A DNA stretch of 64,000 nucleotides, from NCBI GenBank assembly GCA_963785425.1, contig CAWAVG010000002.1, forward strand, positions 1-64,000, written 5' to 3'. Of the stretch, positions 45,558 to 53,302 are shown piece by piece (the first letter of the stretch is position 1; the number at the start of each line of letters is the position of its first letter). A program made the position numbers and the translations under genes. The DNA comes from RYN-133 sp963785425. Its GTDB lineage: Bacteria; Actinomycetota; Actinomycetes; Mycobacteriales; Jatrophihabitantaceae. The notes beneath the pieces were generated by a model. The model was not told the DNA's origin and ran no database searches. It was given only the letters and a program-made list of their open reading frames with translations.

Positions 45558-47609
45558 GTGTCGGATCTGCGCACTGCCGCCCAGGAACATCTCGCCCGTC
45601 TGGCCGGGCCGTCGGCGGTGCTGCGCGACGACCAGTGGACGGCCATCGAGGCCCTCGTCGAGCAGCGCCGCAAGGTCGTGGTCATCCAGCGCACCGGCTG
45701 GGGGAAGTCGGCGGTGTACTGGATCGCCGCGGGGCTGCGCCGGGCCGCCGGCGCCGGGCCGGCACTGGTCATCTCGCCGCTGCTCGCCCTCATGCGCGAT
45801 CAAGTGGCGGCAGCAGCCCGCTCCGGGCTGAGGGCGGTGACGCTCAACAGCGCGAACATCGACGACTGGTCCGAGATCGAGGCCCGCATCGCCGCCGACG
45901 AGGTCGACGTGCTGCTCATCTCGCCCGAGCGGCTCAACTCGGCCGGCTTCCGCTCCCGGGTGTTGCCGGGACTGGCACCGCGCATCGGCCTGCTGGTCGT
46001 CGACGAGGCGCACTGCGTCTCCGACTGGGGCAGCGACTTCCGTCCCGACTACCGGCGCATTCGCGACGTGCTGGCCGGGCTGCCCGAGCACACCCCGGTG
46101 CTCGCGACCACGGCGACCGCCAACGACCGCGTGACGGCGGATGTCGCGGCGCAACTCGGCACGGACACCATCACCCTGCGCGGCTCGCTCGATCGCGAGA
46201 GCCTGGCGCTGTCGGTCGTGCCGACCCCGGATCTGCCGACGGCGTATGCGTGGATCGCCGACGCGCTCGACGCCGGCCTGCCGGGATCGGGTCTGATCTA
46301 CACGCTCACCGTGGCCGAGACGACCCGACTCGCGGGCTTCCTCGCCGAGCGCGGACACGAGGTCGCCGCCTACTCCTCGGCCACGCCACCGGACGAGCGC
46401 GCCCTGATCGAGAAGCGGCTGCTCGCCCACGAACTGCGCGCGGTCGTCGCCACCTCGAGCCTCGGCATGGGCCTCGACCATCCGACGCTCGGCTTCGTCG
46501 TCAACCTCGGCGCCCCGCCGTCGCCGATCGCCTACTACCAGCAGGTGGGACGCGCCGGCCGCGCGCTCGACGTCGCCCAGGCCGTCCTGCTGCCGACGAG
46601 CGCGGACGAGAAGATCTGGGCGTTCTTCGACTCGACGGCGTTCCCGGACGAGGAGCGCGTACGGCGAGTGCTGGCCATCCTCGCCGACGGGCCGGTGTCG
46701 CTGCCGAGACTCGAGGCCGATTCCGGGCTGCGCCGCACCCGGCTCGAGACGCTGCTCAAGGTGCTCGACGTCGACGGCGCCGTCGAGCGTATCGACGGCG
46801 GCTGGACCGCGACCGGACGTGAGTGGAACTACGACGCCGCACGCCACGAAGCCATCGCTGCCGCGCGTCGCCGCGAACAACGCGCGATGCTGCGGTACGA
46901 GCGCGGCGAGTCGTGTCTCATGCGGCAGCTACGTGCCGAACTCGACGACCCGACAGATGTCGATTGCGGGCGATGCGCCGTGTGTACGGGCCGGGTGCCG
47001 CTGGGCGAGCCGTCGCCCGACACCGTGCGGGCGGCCATGCAGCATCTGCGCGCGCAGACGGTCGTCATCGAGCCGCGCAAGATGTGGCCCGCGGGTGCGC
47101 CCCGGCGCGGCCGGATCGCCGAAGCGGCACGGGCCGAACCCGGTCGCGCACTTGCCCTCGCCGAGGATCCTGCCTGGAGCGACGCGGTTTCGGCTGCGCT
47201 GCAAGCGGATCAGCCGGTATCGAGCGAAGTTTTCGACGGCGTGATCGGCGTGCTGTCGAAGTGGGGGTGGCCGGCCGGGCGTCCGACGTGGGTGACCTGG
47301 GTGCCTTCGCGCCGGCACGGCGCGCTGCTCGGCGACCTGGCCGAGCGCGTGGCCGCGCTCGGGCGCATGACCGTCGCGACACCGCTGCGCGCGGACGGTT
47401 CCGGGCTGCAGGCAGACGCCGCGACCAACGTCGATTCCGCACGGCTCGCGCTCGCCCGGCTGTCGATCGACGGCGCGGCGCCGGACGGGCCGGTGTTGCT
47501 GCTCGACGACACGTTGCGCAGCGGCTTCACGCTCACAGTCGCCGCCGTGCTCCTGCGCGAAGCCGGTGCCGGTCCGGTCTACCCGCTCGTCCTGCACAAG
47601 ACCTTCTGA
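45558..47609 (+). CDS. RecQ-like helicase fused to a phosphoribosyltransferase-like domain
   Basis: This 683-residue protein has a RecQ-type SF2 helicase core with Walker A (VIQRTGWGKSAVYW, about residue 45). The DEAH box with RecQ aromatic loop is LVVDEAHCVSDWGSDFRPDY, and motif VI is YYQQVGRAGRALD. Four cysteines around CLMRQL...DCGRCAVC resemble the RecQ zinc site. The C-terminal part, about residues 520-683, ends with LLLDDTLRSGFTLTVAAVLL, a type I phosphoribosyltransferase PRPP loop. The GTG at 45558 follows the MFS stop by five bases. It could act in DNA repair; the role of the C-terminal domain is unknown. Confidence 0.85.
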   Translation: MSDLRTAAQEHLARLAGPSAVLRDDQWTAIEALVEQRRKVVVIQRTGWGKSAVYWIAAGLRRAAGAGPALVISPLLALMRDQVAAAARSGLRAVTLNSANIDDWSEIEARIAADEVDVLLISPERLNSAGFRSRVLPGLAPRIGLLVVDEAHCVSDWGSDFRPDYRRIRDVLAGLPEHTPVLATTATANDRVTADVAAQLGTDTITLRGSLDRESLALSVVPTPDLPTAYAWIADALDAGLPGSGLIYTLTVAETTRLAGFLAERGHEVAAYSSATPPDERALIEKRLLAHELRAVVATSSLGMGLDHPTLGFVVNLGAPPSPIAYYQQVGRAGRALDVAQAVLLPTSADEKIWAFFDSTAFPDEERVRRVLAILADGPVSLPRLEADSGLRRTRLETLLKVLDVDGAVERIDGGWTATGREWNYDAARHEAIAAARRREQRAMLRYERGESCLMRQLRAELDDPTDVDCGRCAVCTGRVPLGEPSPDTVRAAMQHLRAQTVVIEPRKMWPAGAPRRGRIAEAARAEPGRALALAEDPAWSDAVSAALQADQPVSSEVFDGVIGVLSKWGWPAGRPTWVTWVPSRRHGALLGDLAERVAALGRMTVATPLRADGSGLQADAATNVDSARLALARLSIDGAAPDGPVLLLDDTLRSGFTLTVAAVLLREAGAGPVYPLVLHKTF

Positions 47610-47651
47610 GCCTCACCTAGGATCGGGACAGCCCAGGCCGAGGAGGTCCCG

Positions 47652-48641
47652 GTGACCTTCGTCGAGCGGCTCGACCGGTACCAGCGCAAGCATCGTCGCG
47701 CCGGATTCCCCATTGCGGTGCTGTACAAATTCGTCGACGACCAGGGCACCTATCTCGCGGCGATCATCACCTACTACGGCATCGTGTCGCTATTCCCGTT
47801 GTTGCTGCTGCTCTCGACCGTGCTCAACTTCGCCCTCGAAGGCCACCCGTCCCTGCAGCAGGACGTGCTGAACTCGGCGCTCGGCCAGTTCCCCGTGGTC
47901 GGCGACCAACTCAGCGACCCGCACAGCATCAGCGGCAGCGGTGTCGGGCTCGCCGTCGGCATCCTCGGCACGATATACGGCGGCCTGGGCGTGGCGCAGG
48001 CCGCGCAGAATGCGATGAACACGATCTGGCGCGTGCCGCGCAACAGCCGTCCCAACCCGCTCAAGAGCAGGCTTCGGAGCCTGTTGCTGCTGCTCGTCGT
48101 CGGACTGTCGGTCATCGGCACCACGGTGCTCTCGGCCCTCGGCACCACGACCGAGGCGTTCGGCGCCGGCATCGGGGTGGGGCTGAAGATCCTGGTCGTG
48201 CTGGCGTCGCTGCTCGTCAACGTCGGCGTGTTCACGTTGGCGTTCCGCATCGCCACCGCTCGTCCACTGCCCTGGCGTTGCATCCTTCGTGGCGCGATCG
48301 CCGCCGCCGTTGCGTGGCAACTGCTGCAGTACGTCGGCACGGCCTACGTCGGCAGCGTGGTCAAGCACGCGACGGCGACGAACGCGGTCTTCGCGTTCGT
48401 GCTGGGCCTCGTCGCCTGGATCTACCTCGAAGCGCTGATCGTCGTGCTCGCCGTCGAGTACAACGCCGTCCGCGAACTGCGTCTCTACCCACGCTCGCTG
48501 CTGACACCCTTCACGGACGACGTCGACCTCACCCCCGCCGATCGGCGCGCCTACACGGGCCTGGCGACCTCGATGCGCGCCAAGGGCTTCGAGGACATCA
48601 GCGTCACCTTCGAGAAGCCGCCGGCCGAATCCGAGGGGTGA
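47652..48641 (+). CDS. YihY/BrkB-family inner membrane protein
   Basis: This 329-residue membrane protein of the YihY/virulence factor BrkB family has about six membrane segments. It shows the family pattern YLAAIITYYGIVSLFPLLLL near the N terminus and FAFVLGLVAWIYLEALIVVL near the end. A soluble C-terminal tail follows. It starts at a GTG behind GAGGAGG. The function of the family is unresolved; it is not a ribonuclease as once annotated. Confidence 0.88.
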   Translation: MTFVERLDRYQRKHRRAGFPIAVLYKFVDDQGTYLAAIITYYGIVSLFPLLLLLSTVLNFALEGHPSLQQDVLNSALGQFPVVGDQLSDPHSISGSGVGLAVGILGTIYGGLGVAQAAQNAMNTIWRVPRNSRPNPLKSRLRSLLLLLVVGLSVIGTTVLSALGTTTEAFGAGIGVGLKILVVLASLLVNVGVFTLAFRIATARPLPWRCILRGAIAAAVAWQLLQYVGTAYVGSVVKHATATNAVFAFVLGLVAWIYLEALIVVLAVEYNAVRELRLYPRSLLTPFTDDVDLTPADRRAYTGLATSMRAKGFEDISVTFEKPPAESEG

Positions 48642-48685
48642 CCCGCGCCGGTCGGCCAGGCCCCGCCGTCACGAATGATGAGGAA

Positions 48686-48713
48686 CCTCACAATGAGGAG
48701 TATCATTGTGAGG
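48686..48713. promoter_or_regulatory. Perfect inverted-repeat operator of the marR-MFS operon
   Basis: CCTCACAATGA (48686-48696) and its exact complement TCATTGTGAGG (48703-48713) flank a 6-base spacer, 46 bases before the marR ATG. The 28-bp dyad size and position fit a MarR-family dimer site. TATCAT at 48701-48706 may be the -10 box inside it. Binding is inferred, not shown. Confidence 0.75.
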
Positions 48714-48759
48714 GAGGTCGTTATCGACCTGTCAGGCAAGCAACGGAAGGTGTGGTGAC

Positions 48760-49212
48760 ATGCCCAAGGCGGTCTCGTCGGTCGACGCCGGTCAGAGCTA
48801 CATGGAGCTCTACCACCGCCTGCACCGCATCGTCGACCAGGCAATGTGCTCGGCCGGTCTTTCGCTGGCACGGGCCAAGGTGCTGATGCGCCTGGATGCG
48901 CACGGCCCGATGAACCAGGCCACGCTGGCGGGGCTGCTCGGCTTCGCGCCGCGATCGGTCACCGAGACCGTCGACGGTCTCGAGCGCGACGGGCTCGTGA
49001 CCCGCACCGAGGATCCCCACGACCGGCGCGCCCGCATCGTCGAGCTCACCGAGTCGGGGCACGCCGCCGTCGAGACCTCGACCGCCGTACGGCGCAGAAC
49101 CATGGACGACATCTTCGGAGTCCTCACTCCGGCAGAGCGCGCACAGCTCGTGTCGCTGCTCTCCACCATTCGCACGAATCTCAAGCAGGGAGATAACGAC
49201 TGTGGCAACTAA
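48760..49212 (+). CDS. MarR-family regulator
   Basis: This 150-residue winged-helix regulator has the recognition helix region LLGFAPRSVTETVDGLERDG and the wing VTRTEDPHDRRARIVELTESG. Its ATG follows the perfect inverted repeat at 48686-48713, and its stop lies eleven bases inside the downstream exporter gene, so the pair is coupled. It probably represses the exporter until a toxic ligand binds. Confidence 0.9.
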   Translation: MPKAVSSVDAGQSYMELYHRLHRIVDQAMCSAGLSLARAKVLMRLDAHGPMNQATLAGLLGFAPRSVTETVDGLERDGLVTRTEDPHDRRARIVELTESGHAAVETSTAVRRRTMDDIFGVLTPAERAQLVSLLSTIRTNLKQGDNDCGN

Positions 49213-50743
49213 GGGAATGGCCGAGCAGAAGGCGGCCGAGGCGCGCGCGGGAGCGGGGTCGCACCGCTGGCTCGTGCTGGTCGTCGTCTCGATCGCCCAA
49301 CTGATGGTCGTGCTCGACGCGACCGTCGTGAACATCGCACTGCCCTCGGCGCAGGCCGACCTCGGCTTCGGCGACAGCCAACGGCAGTGGATCGTCACCG
49401 CCTACGCGCTCGCGTTCGGCAGCCTGCTGCTGCTCGGCGGCCGGATCGGCGACCTCGTCGGGCGCAAGCGGATCTTCCTGATCGCGCTCGTCGCCTTCGC
49501 TGCCGCTTCGGCGCTCGGTGGTGCGGCACCGTCCTTCGGCGTCCTCGTCGCCGCCCGCGCGATCCAGGGTGTCGCCGGCGCACTGCTCGCCCCGGCCGCA
49601 CTGAGCACGCTGGTGACCACATTCTCCGATCCCCGTGAGCGCGGCAAGGCCTTCGGTGTGTTCGGGACGGTCGCAGTCGGTGGCGGCGCCGTCGGACTGA
49701 TCCTGGGCGGCATCCTGACCCAATACCTGTCTTGGCGCTGGTGCATGTACGTGAACGTGCTCTTCGCCGCAGCTGCGTTCGCCGGCGCGCTCATCTACAT
49801 GAGCGGTGCCAAGCCGGCCGTGCGGCCGCGCATCGACCTCGTCGGCACCGTCGTTGCAGCGATCGGTCTGTTCGCTCTCGTGTTCGGGTTCAACCGGGCC
49901 GAGATCGACGGCTGGTCGTCGCCGGTCACGATCGTCTCGCTCGTCGTCGGAGCCGCGCTGTTGATCGCCTTCGTGCTCATCGAGCGCCTCGTCAAGCACC
50001 CGCTGCTGCCGCTGCGTGTCGTGGCCGACCGCTCCCGCGGGATGGCCTTCGCCGCCGTCGGCATCGCCGGTGTCGCGATGTTCGGCCTGTTCCTCTTCCT
50101 CACCTACTACCTGCAGGTCGTGAAGGGCATGAGCCCGGTCCTGTCCGGTCTCGCGTTCCTGCCGATGATCGGCGCGGTGATGATCAGCTCGAACACCTCG
50201 AACATCGTCACGCTGCCGCGCTTCGGCCCGCGCATCGTAATCACGGTCGGCATGGTGCTCGGCTTCCTCGGCCTCGGCTACCTTTCGCGGCTGGACGTGA
50301 ACTCGTCCTACGTGGGCGGGGTGTTGCCCGCGCTCATCGTGATGGGTCTGGCCATGGGCATGGTGATGGCACCGTCGATGAACACCGCGACTGCCGGCGT
50401 CCAGCCGCAGGACTCCGGTGTCGCGGCCGCGCTCGTGAGCACGATGCAGCAGGTCGGCGGCTCGATCGGCACCGCGGTGCTGAGCACGATCGTCGCCTCC
50501 GCGACGACCTCGTACGCCCAGTCGCACGTCGGGTCGTCGGCGTTCGTGTCGGCGACGCACGGTTACACGGTCGCGTTCCTGACCTCGGCGTTGATCTTCG
50601 CCGCCGGTGCCGTGCTGGCCGCCGCGTTGTTCCCCTCGAAGGCGCGCCTCGCCGAGATGCGCAACTCCGCCGAGGTGGTCGAGGCCCGGCCGGCCATCCG
50701 CCTGGAGACCGAAGCTCTCGACGAGGTCGGTGCGATCGACTGA
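49202..50743 (+). CDS. MFS multidrug exporter, DHA2 (14-TM)
   Basis: This 513-residue EmrB/QacA-type exporter begins SHRWLVLVVVSIAQLMVVLD with motif D1 (LDATVVNIALPSAQADL). Motif A is RIGDLVGRKRIFLI and motif C follows as GAVGLILGGILTQYLSWRW. The GTG at 49202 lies within the last codons of marR. The operon and its dyad operator indicate drug- or toxin-inducible efflux. The 219 bases after it contain no convincing gene until the small membrane protein. Confidence 0.9.
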   Translation: MATKGMAEQKAAEARAGAGSHRWLVLVVVSIAQLMVVLDATVVNIALPSAQADLGFGDSQRQWIVTAYALAFGSLLLLGGRIGDLVGRKRIFLIALVAFAAASALGGAAPSFGVLVAARAIQGVAGALLAPAALSTLVTTFSDPRERGKAFGVFGTVAVGGGAVGLILGGILTQYLSWRWCMYVNVLFAAAAFAGALIYMSGAKPAVRPRIDLVGTVVAAIGLFALVFGFNRAEIDGWSSPVTIVSLVVGAALLIAFVLIERLVKHPLLPLRVVADRSRGMAFAAVGIAGVAMFGLFLFLTYYLQVVKGMSPVLSGLAFLPMIGAVMISSNTSNIVTLPRFGPRIVITVGMVLGFLGLGYLSRLDVNSSYVGGVLPALIVMGLAMGMVMAPSMNTATAGVQPQDSGVAAALVSTMQQVGGSIGTAVLSTIVASATTSYAQSHVGSSAFVSATHGYTVAFLTSALIFAAGAVLAAALFPSKARLAEMRNSAEVVEARPAIRLETEALDEVGAID

Positions 50744-50962
50744 GCCGGCGGCATCGCCGGCATGGCCGCCACGACCACAGTTACGCCCAGCAACGTCGAC
50801 GAACTGGATCAGGCACAAGTGGGACCAGGCCCAGCCGCTCCGGCCGCTTCGAGGCAGCAATCATCACAGGCCATCGGTGACGGGTTCGGACAACGAAGTG
50901 CCCGCGGGCGGTTGATCGGCAGGGCAGGCGGGCACACTCACACCAGCCGAGGAGGCGATGTC

Positions 50963-51133
50963 GTGCTCTACGTGGTGCTGATCGTCATGCTGGTTGCGCT
51001 GGGTCTGGCTCTGTGGTGGGGCGGACGCAAGTCCCGCGACATGGACGAGAACATCAAGTACATGAACGAGGGACGCGGCGTCGGGCGCGGCATCCTCGGC
51101 ACGTTCGGCAAGGGCAGGAACAACCGCGAGTAA
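50963..51133 (+). CDS. Small single-pass membrane protein
   Basis: This 56-residue protein has one membrane helix (VLYVVLIVMLVALGLALWWG) followed by a basic tail with KYMNEGRGVGRGILGTFGKG. The GTG at 50963 has GAGGAGG seven bases upstream. Longer in-frame extensions upstream lack a ribosome site. No family is recognised; a role at the membrane is all that can be said. Confidence 0.6.
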   Translation: MLYVVLIVMLVALGLALWWGGRKSRDMDENIKYMNEGRGVGRGILGTFGKGRNNRE

Positions 51134-51291
51134 CACAGCCGCAGCCGCTGTCACCTGACGATCGCGTTGGCCGCCAAGATCACCAGCACACGCGGGGTCG
51201 CGCGCTGCTCCTCCGAAAGACGGTGCTCATCCACAACGCTCACCCCTGCGGCGGACGCGCGTCGACATCCGCAGGCAGAAGGGGTTCCCCG

Positions 51292-51714
51292 GTGTCCGAA
51301 CCGCTCGATGACGGTCCGTTCTTCCACGGCACGATCGCGGACCTCACGGTGGGCGACCACCTCACCGCCGGTCGCCGATCCAACTACCGGCCCGAGGTCG
51401 TCATGAACCACATCTACTTCACCGCGCGCGTTGACGGAGCCGGCCTCGCTGCAGAGATCGCCGCAGAACTCGCCGGGGGTGGAGCGGTTCCGAGGGTGTA
51501 CGCCGTGGAGCCGACCGGTGAGTTCGAGAACGACCCGAACGTGACCGACAAGAAGTTCCCGGGCAACCCGACCCGGTCCTATCGCAGCAGCGCTCCCTTG
51601 CGGATCGTCAGCGAGATCACCGATTGGACACGTCTGACACCCGAGCAACTGCAGGAGTGGCGCGAGCGGCTGACCTCGCTGCTGTCGAGCGCGCGTCGCG
51701 AGATCATCAACTGA
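51292..51714 (+). CDS. arr: Rifampin ADP-ribosyltransferase Arr
   Basis: Arr transfers ADP-ribose from NAD to the hydroxyl at C23 of rifamycins and inactivates them. The 140-residue protein matches the family throughout. The NAD-contacting His is in PFFHGTIADL, the Tyr region is VMNHIYFTARVDG, and the signature NVTDKKFPGNPTRSYRSS contains the conserved Asp. The GTG at 51292 gives the family's usual N terminus. No transposon or integron element is nearby, so it appears a resident chromosomal copy, as in several actinobacteria. Confidence 0.93.
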   Translation: MSEPLDDGPFFHGTIADLTVGDHLTAGRRSNYRPEVVMNHIYFTARVDGAGLAAEIAAELAGGGAVPRVYAVEPTGEFENDPNVTDKKFPGNPTRSYRSSAPLRIVSEITDWTRLTPEQLQEWRERLTSLLSSARREIIN

Positions 51715-51834
51715 AGGCGAGGCTCGCGCGGGACAACGGGCCGGGTGAGCGCCAGGACTCGGTTCGGCCTCAATTGCAACGCAGAACGGTGTGCGTGGAA
51801 CGCCGTCCGCCTAGCCTGTTGCCGAGGAGGCGCC

Positions 51835-52524
51835 ATGCGATTGCGAGCGGGACGTTCGATCGCCGTTGCCGCTGCCCTCGTGCTGTCTGCGTGCACGTCC
51901 TCCGGTGCTGCCAAGAAGACCGACGGCGGTTGGTTCGAGGCGCGACCGCTCATCATGCCCGGACAGCACGCCACCTCGGTGCGTCCCGATCCGTTCGGCT
52001 CGCTGCGCGTGCCCTCAACCGAGACCGCCTACTACCGGCTGACTCGGCGGCAACAGTCGCAGCTCACGCGTGCACTGCGCCGCGTCGACTGTGCCCATCC
52101 GCCGCGGCTCGCGGGCAACCTCGATCGGGTCGTGTGCGATACGGACTCCGACGTCTTTCTGCTCGGCGCGCCTATCTTCACGGGCAACGACGTCACCGGC
52201 GCCCGGCCGCTACCGCCGTCCGAAAGTGTCGTCGGCTGGCAGATCTCGCTCTCGCTCACCGACACGGCCACGAACACTGTGTACCGATGGACGACGCGGC
52301 ACCACACACTGCAGCAGACCGGGGTGTTCGACGACGTCCAGAGGTCGTCCAAGCCGCCGTGCAGCCTGGCCATGATCATCCAATGTTCGGACTTCACCGC
52401 CTTCGTCAGTGACAACCAGGCTGTGTCGGTCCCCGTGACCACCACGGCCGCGCGGACCGTCGTCATCGACGGCAGCTTCAACGAGAAGTTCGCCACGCGA
52501 CTCGCTGACAGACTCGCGCGTTGA
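51835..52524 (+). CDS. Lipoprotein with a SecDF P1-head-like domain
   Basis: This 229-residue lipoprotein has a basic N terminus, hydrophobic helix and lipobox LSAC, behind a GAGGAGG ribosome site. The mature part resembles the periplasmic P1 domain of SecD: a VVCDTDSDVFLLGAPIFTGN segment, then VVGWQISLSLTDTATNTVYR, and the C-terminal VIDGSFNEKFATRLADRLAR, which parallels the SecD stretch around GSFTQEEAKDLA. There is no SecD membrane part. The match is by pattern only. If right, it is a free-standing extracytoplasmic head that might assist secretion or bind substrate. Confidence 0.55.
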   Translation: MRLRAGRSIAVAAALVLSACTSSGAAKKTDGGWFEARPLIMPGQHATSVRPDPFGSLRVPSTETAYYRLTRRQQSQLTRALRRVDCAHPPRLAGNLDRVVCDTDSDVFLLGAPIFTGNDVTGARPLPPSESVVGWQISLSLTDTATNTVYRWTTRHHTLQQTGVFDDVQRSSKPPCSLAMIIQCSDFTAFVSDNQAVSVPVTTTAARTVVIDGSFNEKFATRLADRLAR

Positions 52525-52590
52525 CCATGCGCCGACCGATGTCGCGCGCCCCGGTGCGGCATCGGCAGCGACGGGGCTAGGGTCGACCAG

Positions 52591-53238
52591 GTGCACGAAC
52601 GCCGGCGATTCGACGACGAGGCGGCGACATGGGACGACGATCCCGTCCACGAGAAGCGGCAGGTGGCCGTCGCCCGGGCGATCGAAGAGGCTGTGAGCCT
52701 CAGCCCGGGGATGAGCGCTGTTGACGTCGGTGGTGGCACCGGCCGGCTGAGCATCCTGCTCGCCGACCAGATCGGTTCTGTGGTGGTGACCGACCCATCG
52801 GCCGGGATGGTTCAGGTCGCGCAGAAGCGGATCGAGACGGCTGGGCTTGGTGACCGACTGCGCGCTGTCCAGGTGGATCTGACGACAGAGCGGCTCGATG
52901 GGGCGTACGACGTGGTGTGGAGCTCCATGGCCTTGCACCACGTCCACGACCTGGATGGACTGCTGCGGTCAGTGGCGGGCCTGCTGGTCACCGGTGGCCG
53001 GCTGTGCATCGCGGACCTTGACGAGGATCCCGACGGCGCCTTCCACGCCGACAAGGTGGACTTCGACGGACATCACGGGTTTGACAGACAACGCCTTGCC
53101 GAACAGTTGGCCGGCGCCGGGTTCGCCGACGTGGGCTTCGTCGACGCGACGACCATCCTCAAGGACGACCGGGAGTTCGGCGTGTTTCTGTGTACTGCGA
53201 CCAAGGTCCGCGAACCCGGCAGTCCCTTGATCGGATAA
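52591..53238 (+). CDS. Class I SAM-dependent methyltransferase
   Basis: This 215-residue methyltransferase has SAM motif I AVDVGGGTGRLSILLADQIG, acidic motif VVTDPSAGMVQVAQKR and motif MALHHVHDLDGLLRSVAGLL. It lacks obvious specificity domains. The GTG at 52591 is the first start that preserves the N-terminal FDDEAATWDDDPVHEKRQ pattern of the family. Substrate is unknown. Confidence 0.82.
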   Translation: MHERRRFDDEAATWDDDPVHEKRQVAVARAIEEAVSLSPGMSAVDVGGGTGRLSILLADQIGSVVVTDPSAGMVQVAQKRIETAGLGDRLRAVQVDLTTERLDGAYDVVWSSMALHHVHDLDGLLRSVAGLLVTGGRLCIADLDEDPDGAFHADKVDFDGHHGFDRQRLAEQLAGAGFADVGFVDATTILKDDREFGVFLCTATKVREPGSPLIG

Positions 53239-53257
53239 GACGATCCCGTCCATAACA

Positions 53258-53302
53258 AGTCCGGCGTTCGGTGAAGCTCGCCCGTCTAGTCCGGCGTTCG
53301 GT
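53258..53302. repeat. 15-bp direct repeat at the convergent gene junction
   Basis: AGTCCGGCGTTCGGT occurs at 53258-53272 and 53288-53302, 30 bases apart. The second copy includes the stop and last codons of the leftward hydrolase (read as RTPD and stop), so the first looks like a duplicated gene end. Confidence 0.7.

Noticed and set aside
44343..47609. An apparent MFS-helicase fusion of over 1,000 residues
   Set aside because: The MFS body continues in another frame after 44634 and ends at 45552; the helicase has its own GTG at 45558.
50744..50962. An N-terminal extension of the small membrane protein
   Set aside because: The extra residues are low-complexity without a ribosome site; the GTG at 50963 has a strong one.
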